Assembly (NCBI GenBank): GCA_046589965.1
Contig: JBKJVF010000151.1
Location: forward strand, 1 to 18,033
Reading direction: 5' to 3'
From: JAJNPS01 sp046589965
GTDB lineage: Bacteria; Pseudomonadota; Alphaproteobacteria; Rhodobacterales; Rhodobacteraceae
DNA length: 18,033 nt
This document shows positions 7,303-14,490 of this stretch, piece after piece. Position numbers and translations under genes: made by a program. How positions within the stretch are numbered: the stretch's first letter is position 1; every line of letters starts with the position of its first letter. Below the pieces are notes generated by a model, which was not told the DNA's origin, searched no databases, and was given only the letters and a program-made list of their open reading frames with translations.

Positions 7303-9930
7303 CAGCACCCGCGCCTCATGCGCCTTGAGGGTCGGGCGTGCGGCAGGATAGGTCTTGGGCGACGCTTCGGGAAACAGCGCTGCAATCTCGGCGCGCTGGT
7401 CGGCGTCCATCCCCGCCAGCGTCCGTGCTGCAGGCTGAAAGCTTTCCGACCATAGCCCTGACGTCTGCACCACCTCATGGCGGTCAAACAGCAGGTGCAC
7501 ATAGGTCACATCGGCCAGATAGGGCTGCGTCACGCTCACATCGTCTACAAGATGCAGGGCTGCCACCAGAACCTCCGGCTCGCCAAAAAGCATCTCGGCT
7601 TGCGGGTTATCAATCAGAACGCGGTGCTGCGGCGACACCATCACCTCGCGCTGCGGCAGGTCCGGGCCCATCGATCCCGCGGCCAGGCGAACGGGCCGCA
7701 GGGCCGGCGTCAGGATCTGGTCGGCCAGGCTGATGCGTCGCTGTCCGATCCAACGCAGGCTTTGCAACCCATGGTCGCGCGTGTTGACCAGATCGCCCGG
7801 CAGCAGGCTTTCCACAGGGCGCGGACCGGCCGCCGTCTCGATCTGCGTCCCGGCGGTAAAGCAGGTGACATTGGTCTGATCAAAGGTCAGCCCAGCGATC
7901 CCGGTCAATGTCAGGGTCGGCCCCGACATATCTGTGCCGTTGAAGTTGACCGCCCCGCCATTGGTCGCAAGATCGTGGTTCAGCGCCAGGATGGGCCGCA
8001 GGAAACTGGTGCCATTGGCCGCGTTGTAGGCCGCCAGCGTCGCCGGCGTGAAGATCCCCGACAGGTCGACAAAATCGTTGTTGGCCTGATTGCCGTCCGT
8101 GATCGACCCGGTATTGCCGGTGTTGAAATCGGTGATGACATCGTTGTTCGACGTGATGCCCCAGACAAACCGGTCATTCCCTGTCCCGCCCGTCAGCGTG
8201 TCGTTGCCCGCACCCCCGGTGAGCGTGTCATTGCCCGCCCCGCCGTCCAGCACGTTCGCCGCCGCGTCCCCGGTCAGGCTGTCGCTGGAGGCCGAGCCGG
8301 TCAGGTTCTCGATCCCCGACAGAACATCGCCCGCCGCATCGCCACCGGAGCCAATTCCCGTCGCGAGACTGACGTCAACCCCGGCGGCTGATGCGGAATA
8401 ATCGGCAGTGTCGTTTTCCGTGCCGCCCGTCAGCGTGTCTGCGCCCGCACCCCCGGTGAGCGTATCGTTGCCCCCTCCGCCGTCGATCAGGTCGTTGCCA
8501 AGTCCTCCCGAGAATGAATCGTTGCCTCCAGTGCTCGCAGGTGTCAGCGAGTTGACGACGTTGTCCACAACGAGATCAGAGTTGTTTGTGTTTGCAGGCG
8601 CGGACAATGGGTTCGAGATTCGGATCGTCGTGGTCGAGGATATCGCGGTATACGAAAGCGACAGCGTCGCAGATCCACCGTCGCCGATCGTCTGGGTTAG
8701 CGTCGCGATGACATTCCCGTTGCTGTCAAGGACATCGATCTGCACGGTATGGCTTTGGTTGCCCGTGCCGATTTCGCTTGCAGCCAGACTGACAGTATAA
8801 CTCGATCCCGCTGTCGTGGTAACTGTCCGCTGGATGCTGTCGCCGTAGTTGTTCTCGTTGCCAGTATTGAACCGTACGGCGCCGCTCACGACGTTGGGTG
8901 CGTCCCCCCCGGTCGGGTTGCTGACGGTCCAGCCGGTCAGGCCACTTGCAAATGTGCCGTTTGTGATTGTCCCTGCAGCTTCGGTCGGGATCGTCTCGGT
9001 GATAGTGTCGTCACCTTCACCGCCCGTCGCGGTATCATTGCCGCCACCACCATAGATGGTGTCGTTGCCTGTCCCGCCATCGATGCTGTCATTGTCAGCG
9101 CCGCCCCAAAGCTGATCCGCGCCATCGCCGCCCGACAGGCTGTCATCGCCCGCACCGCCAAAAAGCGTATCTGCAGACGCATCGCTGCCACCGGTCAGCG
9201 TGTCGTTGCCGACCCCACCATCAATGACGTCGGCCCCCGTGCCGCCATCGACGCTGTCATTGCCCAGACCGGCCAGGACGGAGTCATTGCCTGCTCCAGC
9301 GCGGATGGAATCGTCGTTGCCCGTCGCGCCACCCAAGACGGCATCGTTGTTGTCCACGCGGTCATTGCCGCTGACAGTGGGCTCGATATAGCCGGCGTTG
9401 ATGAGATCGTTGCCGTCCGTTCCGGTGACGACTCCGTCACGAAACGCCGTCACGAACCGGTCGGTCTGAAGGTTGGCCCCCGCGACGTCCACGCTGTTGA
9501 AGGTCACGGAGCGGATTGGCAGGGCTTGATAGGCAGTCGTGTCAGGGTTCGCGGTAAGCTCAGGCACGAGGTAAAGATTGCCTGCAGTGTCTTGAACGAT
9601 CACCGCCGTCACAATGGCCGTGCTGCCGTTAACATAAGTGATGGTCGCGTTGTAAGACAGGGCGATGTCGAAGGTAAATGTTTGGGTAACTGACCCGATG
9701 TCGGTCGTAAAAGTGTCGTTGACGACCGTATTGTCGGCGTCCATCGTCCCGACCGTACCGCCAACGTCGTTCAATGTCGCAGTCTTGACGCGCCCCAGCA
9801 GGGGATCGGACACCGAACCATAGGTGGTGCCGTTCAAAAGCGCAGCATTTTCCGCCGTGGTGTTGCCCTCGGTCGGGTCAAGCACCGTCGCTGTATTGCC
9901 CAGATAGATCCAAGTGAACGTCGTCGGCAT
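7291..9930 (-). CDS. Large RTX (hemolysin-type calcium-binding) protein with C-terminal Hint domain
   Basis: This 879-residue protein is built in modules. Residues 1-165 form a beta-rich N-terminal domain beginning TFTWIYLGNTATVLDPTEGN. Residues ~165-310 hold a first block of RTX nonapeptides (GGxGxDxLx type, as in GGTGNDTIYGG). Residues ~320-465 are a jelly-roll-like module starting TNGTFASGLTGWTV, similar in style to carbohydrate-binding modules. A second RTX block spans ~468-590. A Hint domain runs from about 688 to 830 with the nucleophile motif CFTAGT (Cys690) and SPQHRVL (His769). RTX repeats fold on binding calcium outside the cell, usually after type I secretion; Hint domains cleave themselves at the N-terminal Cys. 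No signal peptide is visible and no type I exporter is in the window. Surface adhesin or matrix protein is the most reasonable guess. The start ATG follows AAGGGG about eight bases upstream. Confidence 0.88.
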   Translation of the reverse strand: MPTTFTWIYLGNTATVLDPTEGNTTAENAALLNGTTYGSVSDPLLGRVKTATLNDVGGTVGTMDADNTVVNDTFTTDIGSVTQTFTFDIALSYNATITYVNGSTAIVTAVIVQDTAGNLYLVPELTANPDTTAYQALPIRSVTFNSVDVAGANLQTDRFVTAFRDGVVTGTDGNDLINAGYIEPTVSGNDRVDNNDAVLGGATGNDDSIRAGAGNDSVLAGLGNDSVDGGTGADVIDGGVGNDTLTGGSDASADTLFGGAGDDSLSGGDGADQLWGGADNDSIDGGTGNDTIYGGGGNDTATGGEGDDTITETIPTEAAGTITNGTFASGLTGWTVSNPTGGDAPNVVSGAVRFNTGNENNYGDSIQRTVTTTAGSSYTVSLAASEIGTGNQSHTVQIDVLDSNGNVIATLTQTIGDGGSATLSLSYTAISSTTTIRISNPLSAPANTNNSDLVVDNVVNSLTPASTGGNDSFSGGLGNDLIDGGGGNDTLTGGAGADTLTGGTENDTADYSASAAGVDVSLATGIGSGGDAAGDVLSGIENLTGSASSDSLTGDAAANVLDGGAGNDTLTGGAGNDTLTGGTGNDRFVWGITSNNDVITDFNTGNTGSITDGNQANNDFVDLSGIFTPATLAAYNAANGTSFLRPILALNHDLATNGGAVNFNGTDMSGPTLTLTGIAGLTFDQTNVTCFTAGTQIETAAGPRPVESLLPGDLVNTRDHGLQSLRWIGQRRISLADQILTPALRPVRLAAGSMGPDLPQREVMVSPQHRVLIDNPQAEMLFGEPEVLVAALHLVDDVSVTQPYLADVTYVHLLFDRHEVVQTSGLWSESFQPAARTLAGMDADQRAEIAALFPEASPKTYPAARPTLKAHEARVLLAG
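8161..8529 (-). repeat. RTX repeat block 2 (coding)
   Basis: Glycine- and aspartate-rich nonapeptides corresponding to residues ~468-590 of the RTX protein. The DNA is itself repetitive, with recurring GTCAGCGTGTCGTTGCCCG-like strings on the + strand, and a sampled line is about 68% GC. Confidence 0.85.
9001..9438 (-). repeat. RTX repeat block 1 (coding)
   Basis: Nonapeptide repeats encoding residues ~165-310, including GNDSVDGG, GNDTLTGG and GDDSLSGG units. A sampled line is about 67% GC, higher than the modules on either side. Confidence 0.85.
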
Positions 9931-10000
9931 TCCCGGAACCCCTTACAAGGCTGGCCAAAACATTGGCATAACCGACACCGTCACGTCGGCCGTTTCGCAG

Positions 10001-10033
10001 CACCGGCAGCCCGATCTGGCAGGTTTGCCGGTG
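10001..10033. promoter_or_regulatory. Stem-loop in the leader of the RTX gene
   Basis: CACCGGCA (10001-10008) and TGCCGGTG (10026-10033) form a perfect eight-base-pair stem with a 17-base loop; CAGC/GCTG just outside could extend it. It lies between the proposed promoter and the RTX start, so it would be in the 5' leader. The rest of the 9931-10247 gap shows no gene. Confidence 0.4.
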
Positions 10034-10056
10034 ACGCTGTCGCTCAGCCCCGACCA

Positions 10057-10085
10057 TGCATAAAAAATCGACCTAATCAAGGCAA
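10057..10085 (-). promoter_or_regulatory. Candidate promoter of the RTX gene
   Basis: On the - strand TTGCCT (10085-10080) is followed after 17 bases by TATGCA (10062-10057), 127 bases before the RTX start codon. The match to the housekeeping consensus is moderate and the stretch is locally AT-rich. Confidence 0.35.
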
Positions 10086-10247
10086 CCTGCCCCAGATGTA
10101 GCTGGTTGGCCTGTAGATTTGGCGAATTGTATGATTTCGGGGCGACGGAAACGTCTTTCGAAAGATGCCGAAGGGCGGCTCTTCCAGACCAGGCGCAACC
10201 TGCAGGCCGAGCTGCCGGGTTTGGGTTCCCGCCATCTGAGGTCGCGT

Positions 10248-10791
10248 TCACGCCTGGCCGGGGGACAGGTCTTGCGGCAGACCCCGCTGCGGACCAACCC
10301 AGACCCCTGCCACGCTCAGGTCGGCTTCGGTGGCCAATTGCAGCGCGATATAGAAAACCTCGTCGGGAAAGACGCGCATGACATGACTGTCGCCCACCAT
10401 GTCCTTGACGCAGCGGGGGGGGGCGCTCCCCTGACCCGGTGGCGATGATCATCATCGGATGCGCCCAGAACGTGTGGACCGGCAGCCCGGTCCCAAAGGC
10501 CCCCATACCGACCGACACAGGTGTCTGGCGCGGTGCGGCAATCAGCGATTGGCGTCCCATTCGGCGCACCCGAACGTCCAAAACCGGCTGCATCCCATGG
10601 TCACGGGTGGCGACCTCGTCACCGATCGCGATCAGATCGACCGCCTGTGCGCCCTTTGGTGTCATGATTTGGGTCCCCGCCACCAGGATATGCCATGTCG
10701 GCCGCGCGTAGCCCGCCGCGCCGGGGACCGGCGAAACCAAACCGAACTCGGGCCGTGACGCATCGCGGGAAATGGGTTCTATGAAGGCCAT
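10248..10791 (-). pseudogene. Degenerate Hint-domain protein, broken by a one-base frameshift
   Basis: The frame starting at ATG 10791 (AAGGA seven bases upstream) encodes a Hint-like domain: AGTQIMTPKGAQAVDLIAIGD (residues ~38-58) and TRDHGMQPV. It loses its resemblance after residue ~123, at nine consecutive Cs on this strand (10415-10423 on +). Removing one C restores a sensible frame that continues VKDMVGDSHVMRV and DEVFYIALQLATEADLSVAG, aligning with the end of the other two Hint domains, and stops at TGA 10250-10248, giving about 180 residues. The uncorrected frame runs on to 9943 in sequence without family likeness. The nucleophile Cys of the sibling proteins is Ile35 here, and the motif His appears to be Met. 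It is either a decaying paralogue, a phase-variable gene, or intact with a sequencing error. Confidence 0.75.
10415..10423. repeat. Run of nine G bases at the frameshift
   Basis: Nine consecutive Gs on the + strand mark the exact place where the Hint reading frame breaks. Eight would keep it open. Such runs slip readily in replication and are also prone to sequencing error. Confidence 0.9.
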
Positions 10792-11010
10792 GTCGATCCT
10801 TGTGTGCCGCTTTCTGAAAGGGTGCGCCGATATCTCCGCCGACGGCCCATTGCGGCCCCGCCCTGTTCGGAATTCGCAACGACCGCCATCAGACCTTCCT
10901 TTGGTGACGACGATGATGGCCGAACTTCTTTAACGCATGGTTTCCACGTGTTGCCGTAACCGGCTGCGGCTGTGATGGCTGGACTGCGGGCGTACGTCCC
11001 ATTCGCCACG

Positions 11011-11038
11011 AAAAAGGGCCCCGAAAACCGGGACCCTT
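11011..11038 (-). terminator. Rho-independent terminator of the stand-alone Hint gene
   Basis: Read on the - strand, AAGGG and CCCTT with an inner CCCG/CGGG-type stem (one mismatch) form a hairpin followed immediately by five Ts. It lies 162 bases after the stop of the 11200-11895 gene, which separates that transcript from the next Hint gene. Confidence 0.75.
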
Positions 11039-11075
11039 CTCCGTCGAAAACCACGCAATGAATTGCATGGCCTTC

Positions 11076-11106
11076 GTGCTGCATAACCCTTGTGCTGCTT
11101 AACCTT
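11076..11106. repeat. Imperfect tandem repeat of 15-16 bases
   Basis: GTGCTGCATAACCCTT is followed directly by GTGCTGCTTAACCTT. It is located between the stop of the stand-alone Hint gene and its terminator, so it would be in the 3' untranslated part of the message. Confidence 0.6.
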
Positions 11107-11199
11107 TTACCACCCAACACCCGAACACCATTTACCCACACGACACCTCACCTGCACATCGGGTAAAACATTGCCTACTCGCACCACACCAACAAACCG

Positions 11200-11895
11200 T
11201 TACCGATCCAATAACTTTGCTTCGGCCGGCGTCAAAATGCGCCGCGCGCTGCCAAACCTTGTCTTTTCTTTCGGGGCCTTCAATTCCGGGAACAGCTCGT
11301 GGATTTCACTGCGCTGCGCATTTCCCAGACCCTTCAGCGAATAATCGTCCGGTTGAAAACTTTCGCTCCAGCAGCCGTTCGACAAAAGAACCTCGTGCCG
11401 ATCCAGCAGAAAATGGATATAGGTCGTCCCGAAACTGTCGATCTCGCGCATCCCCATGCCGCCGATCAGATGCTTGGCCGCGACCAGCACCTCGCGCTCG
11501 TCGAAATGCAGCGCGGTCCGGTCGTTCGACACCAGAATGCGATGGTTGGGCGACACCATCATGTCACGTTCCGGCAAGCCGTCGCCCAGCGATCCTTCAC
11601 GGATCAGCACCGGCTTCAGGTGGCTGAACATCTGCAGATCACGCCAGTTCAGCGCGTTTTGCCCAACCCATCTGATCGTCTGAATGCCGTTATCGCGCGT
11701 CACGACCTTGTCACCGGCGCGCAGCAGTTCGGCCGGCATTTCGCCATGCGGTGTCGCGATCAGCGTCCCTTGTGTAAAGCATGGCGTGACGGACTGGCTC
11801 AAAGGCGGGGCCGCATCATCGGGCAGGCTCATCGCATCTGCGCCTAGAGCATCGAATGCGCCTAAATCCGTTGGGTTTTCATTACCGGTCTTCAT
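11200..11895 (-). CDS. Stand-alone Hint-domain protein
   Basis: This 231-residue protein consists of a short acidic, Pro/Ala-rich N-terminal segment (1-37) followed by a Hint domain. TPCFTQGTLI carries the predicted nucleophile Cys39, then come GDKVVTRDNGIQTIRWVGQ (~62-80), MMVSPNHRIL with His118, and YIHFLLDRHEVLLSNG. The C-terminal ELFPEL and LTPAEAKLL pieces match the tail of the large RTX protein (ALFPEA, LKAHEARVLL), so the two are paralogues. It lacks RTX repeats and has no signal peptide. Hint domains are self-splicing or self-cleaving; with so short a partner segment upstream, what would be released is unclear. The start ATG has AAGG eight bases upstream. The leader carries a G-quadruplex motif and the gene ends before a good terminator. 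Confidence 0.85.
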   Translation of the reverse strand: MKTGNENPTDLGAFDALGADAMSLPDDAAPPLSQSVTPCFTQGTLIATPHGEMPAELLRAGDKVVTRDNGIQTIRWVGQNALNWRDLQMFSHLKPVLIREGSLGDGLPERDMMVSPNHRILVSNDRTALHFDEREVLVAAKHLIGGMGMREIDSFGTTYIHFLLDRHEVLLSNGCWSESFQPDDYSLKGLGNAQRSEIHELFPELKAPKEKTRFGSARRILTPAEAKLLDR

Positions 11896-11929
11896 CGTTC
11901 AACCTTGTACTTCCTGCCGTGCCGGATAT

Positions 11930-11948
11930 CCCCGACCCGACCCAACCC
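11930..11948 (-). other. G-quadruplex motif in the leader of the stand-alone Hint gene
   Basis: The - strand reads GGGTTGGGTCGGGTCGGGG: four G-tracts of at least three with two-base loops. It lies 35-53 bases before the start codon on the coding strand, so it would also be present in the mRNA if transcription begins upstream. Confidence 0.7.
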
Positions 11949-12748
11949 GTATGACAAATTCCGGACGCCTTTTCAGGCGAATGACCGGTCGACAGATGCA
12001 GACAGGTGCTCGATATGCCTGCCTGTTGGACCTTGTCGCGATCGGTGCGGGATGTCGCGGCCCTGGTTCACCCTTTCGGGCAATCATCATGCCGGATCTC
12101 TGGCATGACAGGCGGGAAATGTCTGGCCCGCCAAAGGCAGCACGACTGGACCCGATGCCCCCAAAAGGGACCACCCGATACGTGACCGCCCCCGCGGCCG
12201 AACTGTCTTCCCAGCAGACCCCTTTGTGGTAACGCCTGGTGGGACAGACGCAAGTGCCGCAATGCCGTGGACAGCCACCGGACAAGCCAAGCGACCCGAC
12301 CGTGGTCATAGTCACCTTAACGGCACTCTCGCCAAAGATGTGGAGGACGGTGAGTTGGGGCATGAAAGACCGAAATTCCATAAACGCAATTGGCCAGATT
12401 TGAACATCTTTCGTCTTAAGGTTGTGAATAATTCACCAATTCCGGGTGCCCAGATTTGAGACAATTTTCGCGTTTTAGTTGAATGTCTTAGATCATGAAA
12501 ATATTTGTTTCAGCGCGATACAAAATGAGCGGGCTGTTCAGATCTAAGAACCAATAGAGGGTCAATCGACAGGATCAGTTTCAAAGGGCGCAAGAGTGCC
12601 GCCTTGCTCATTCGAATCGCATTTTGGCGCCATTGCCTCGCAGCCTTGGACCGACATGGACCGCAAGACAGCGCATCGCCCGCCGACGCCCCAATCCTAC
12701 CGCCAAGCTGATTGGGTTTGCGCAGGCGCAGGCCTCGTGGCCGTGCAT
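11949..12748. other. Intergenic region without a convincing gene
   Basis: Open frames on both strands here show no recognisable domain and no normal codon pattern. Most of it is GC-rich, but about 12361-12560 drops to roughly 38% GC in sampled lines and contains a direct repeat CCAGATTTGA (12394-12403 and 12450-12459) and a nine-base inverted repeat. The GC-rich first part presumably contains the promoter of the stand-alone Hint gene, although none could be pinned down. Confidence 0.6.
12486..12549. repeat. Nine-base inverted repeat in the AT-rich patch
   Basis: TCTTAGATC (12486-12494) and GATCTAAGA (12541-12549) are exact reverse complements separated by 46 bases. No transposase, target duplication or gene lies between them. 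Confidence 0.5.
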
Positions 12749-12832
12749 TGGTACGGGTGGTCGGACTCGAACCGACACTCCTTGCAGAAGCAGATTTTGA
12801 GTCTGCCGCGTCTACCATTCCGCCACACCCGC
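12749..12832 (-). tRNA. tRNA-Leu(CAA)
   Basis: The - strand folds into a complete tRNA of 84 bases with an encoded CCA end. The acceptor arm GCGGGTG pairs with CACCCGT (one G-U). The anticodon stem GCAGA/TCTGC closes the loop CTCAAAA, giving anticodon CAA for codon UUG. A long variable arm (CTTCTGCAAGGAG region) is typical of leucine tRNAs. The T-arm GTCGG-TTCGAGT-CCGAC is perfect and the D-loop has the usual TGGTAGACGC. It stands alone with its own promoter. Confidence 0.96.
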
Positions 12833-12884
12833 GCGCCGATGCCCCCATGGTAGCGACCAGCAGAACCGGTCAGGGACGAGGCTG

Positions 12885-12913
12885 TCTATAATCGTCGCGC
12901 GCGCCGCACTCAA
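12885..12913 (-). promoter_or_regulatory. Promoter of tRNA-Leu
   Basis: On the - strand TTGAGT (12913-12908) and TATAGA (12890-12885) are 17 bases apart, followed by a leader of about 45 bases to the mature tRNA 5' end. A near-consensus -10 in otherwise GC-rich DNA supports the call. Confidence 0.6.
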
Positions 12914-12952
12914 GCCCGCGATGCGCAGATTTCCGCAGCCGTCCGATCCTGT

Positions 12953-13813
12953 CTAAAGGTTGTCGGCCGCAAATGTATCGCAATCCGCCAGATTGCCCGA
13001 CTGCATCCCCGTGATCAGCCAGCGTGATCGCTGTTCGGACGTCCCATGGGTAAAGCTGTCGGGCATCGGACGGCGTCCAGCATTGCGCTGCAACGTGTCA
13101 TCGCCGATCTGTTCGGCGGCATTCACCGCCTCTTGCACATCGCCCTGATCGATGGAGCCGAACAGCTCCGACGCCGACCGCGCCCAGATGCCAGCCAGGC
13201 AATCAGCCTGCAATTCGACCCGGACCGATATCTCGTTGCTTTCCGCCTCGCTCACCTGCCGGCGGATGGTCGTGGTCTTGGCCAGAATCCCAAGCTCGTC
13301 CTGCACATGGTGCCCGATTTCATGCGCCACGACATAGGCGGCGGCGAAATCACCCTTGGCCCCCATCTGGGTCGCCATCGTGGAAAAGAAATCCGTGTCG
13401 AGATACACCTTCTTGTCGACCGGGCAATAGAACGGCCCCGTCGCCCCGCTGGCATTGCCGCAAGCAGATTGCGTCACGCCCTTGTAAAGGACGAGTGTCG
13501 CGGGCGTATAGGCGCGCCCGACCTGTTCGCTGAATACCTTGGCCCAGACCTCTTCGGTATCGGCCAGCGTGACCGACACGAACTCACCCGCCTGTTCATC
13601 GGCCGCCGTGATCTCGGCACCATCGCCGGACTGGATCTGTCCCCCGCCACCGCCTTGTTGCAGCACGGCCATCGGATCACCACCCAAGGCCCAGACGATC
13701 AACGCAATGACCACAATGCCAAGCCCACCGCCGCCGACCACGCCGCCCGTGGACGGCCCCGACCGGCGACGGTCCTCGACGTTTTTGCTGCCTCGACGAC
13801 CACGCCATTCCAT
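12953..13813 (-). CDS. Putative neutral zinc metallopeptidase, YpfJ family
   Basis: This 286-residue protein has one N-terminal membrane segment (about residues 31-45, GLGIVVIALIVWALG) after a basic, glycine-rich start. The catalytic region faces the periplasm and carries HEIGHH (residues 164-169), the HExxH zinc motif, with VELQADCLAGIW (~199-210) probably supplying the third ligand. Cysteines in SACGNASG and FYCPVD are typical of this family (Pfam Zn_peptidase, PF04228), as is a PDSFTHGTSEQR segment near the end. The physiological substrate of the family is unknown. The start is placed at ATG 13813, with GGGGG about seven bases upstream, rather than at a TTG six bases earlier. It is a single gene between the tRNA and the divergent dsbB. 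Confidence 0.88.
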   Translation of the reverse strand: MEWRGRRGSKNVEDRRRSGPSTGGVVGGGGLGIVVIALIVWALGGDPMAVLQQGGGGGQIQSGDGAEITAADEQAGEFVSVTLADTEEVWAKVFSEQVGRAYTPATLVLYKGVTQSACGNASGATGPFYCPVDKKVYLDTDFFSTMATQMGAKGDFAAAYVVAHEIGHHVQDELGILAKTTTIRRQVSEAESNEISVRVELQADCLAGIWARSASELFGSIDQGDVQEAVNAAEQIGDDTLQRNAGRRPMPDSFTHGTSEQRSRWLITGMQSGNLADCDTFAADNL

Positions 13814-14022
13814 GACCAAACCCCCAACTTCACCATATCCATTCCATCAGACATTAGCCGCATGCGATGGCGGGTGCCAAGGTCCGTTTGGGACTGTTGG
13901 CAAAGTCGGGCCTCGGATAACCACGCGAGGGCAGCACCGTTTCGTGAGTCTGCGTCTTCGCCCTTGGCGGGGCCGCGCCTGCATGGCAGACACCGTGATG
14001 TCGCATTGCAGGACCCTTTCCC

Positions 14023-14490
14023 ATGACGCTTGACCGCCGCACCCTGATCTTGATCGCAACGCTAGGCTCGCTCGGCCTGTTGCTCGGGGCGTTTGCGTTC
14101 CAGTATCTCGGCGGGCTGCAGCCCTGCACGCTATGTCTCTGGCAGCGCTGGCCGCATGGTGTTGCCATTGCCATCGGCATCATCGCCCTGTTCTGGAACC
14201 CCCGCGCCCTGTTGTGGCTGGGCGCGCTGGCACTGCTGGCAAGTGCCGGCATCGCGGCCTTTCACGTCGGCGTCGAACAGGGCTGGTGGGCGGGCCTTGC
14301 AACCTGCAGCGCAGGGTCCATCGAGGGCATTTCCGTCGAAGATTTGCTGAACCCGGCGGCCGATGTCGCGGCTCCGGTGCGCTGTGATGCGATTGCATGG
14401 TCGATGCTTGGCATTTCGATGGCGGGCTGGAACGGCCTTCTGTCGCTGCTGCTGGCCGGGATCTGGATGACCGCGTCCACCCGCGACTAG
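14023..14490 (+). CDS. dsbB: Disulfide bond formation protein B
   Basis: This 155-residue inner-membrane protein has four predicted membrane helices. It retains both redox-active cysteine pairs of DsbB: CTLC (Cys35, Cys38) in the first periplasmic loop, within QPCTLCLWQRWPH, and Cys95/Cys121 in the second (ATCSAGS and VRCD). DsbB re-oxidises DsbA using quinone, driving disulfide formation in exported proteins. Length and motif spacing fit the short alphaproteobacterial form. The start ATG has AGGA about nine bases upstream. Its stop codon overlaps that of the convergent tspO. Confidence 0.92.
   Translation: MTLDRRTLILIATLGSLGLLLGAFAFQYLGGLQPCTLCLWQRWPHGVAIAIGIIALFWNPRALLWLGALALLASAGIAAFHVGVEQGWWAGLATCSAGSIEGISVEDLLNPAADVAAPVRCDAIAWSMLGISMAGWNGLLSLLLAGIWMTASTRD

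Larger units (their letters stand above)
10792..11199. other. Intergenic region between two Hint genes, no gene seen
   Basis: It holds a terminator on the - strand (11011-11038), a 20-base imperfect palindrome with core GCAATGAATTGC (11051-11070), a short tandem repeat (11076-11106) and a C-rich, G-poor stretch on + (about 11099-11215). The promoter of the degenerate Hint gene should lie in 10792-11010, but no clear -35/-10 pair was found. Confidence 0.6.

Noticed and set aside
8161..9438. Regularly repeated DNA that might suggest a CRISPR array or satellite
   Set aside because: The repeats have no constant repeat/spacer pattern and translate into RTX nonapeptides, which fully explains them.
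9943..10247. Continuation of the short Hint frame beyond the poly-C run
   Set aside because: After the run the translation loses all Hint likeness, whereas the frame shifted by one base continues it and stops at 10248. The tail is read-through in the wrong frame.
11899..12381. A 160-codon open frame on the - strand upstream of the stand-alone Hint gene, with a cysteine-rich CPRHCGTCVC segment
   Set aside because: It resembles no family known to me, ends in low-complexity arginine-rich sequence across the G-rich leader, and has no clear ribosome site. GC-rich DNA often gives such frames.
12486..12549. Possible insertion sequence bounded by the nine-base inverted repeat
   Set aside because: Only 46 bases lie between the arms, there is no transposase and no target duplication. 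At most it is a binding site or a remnant.
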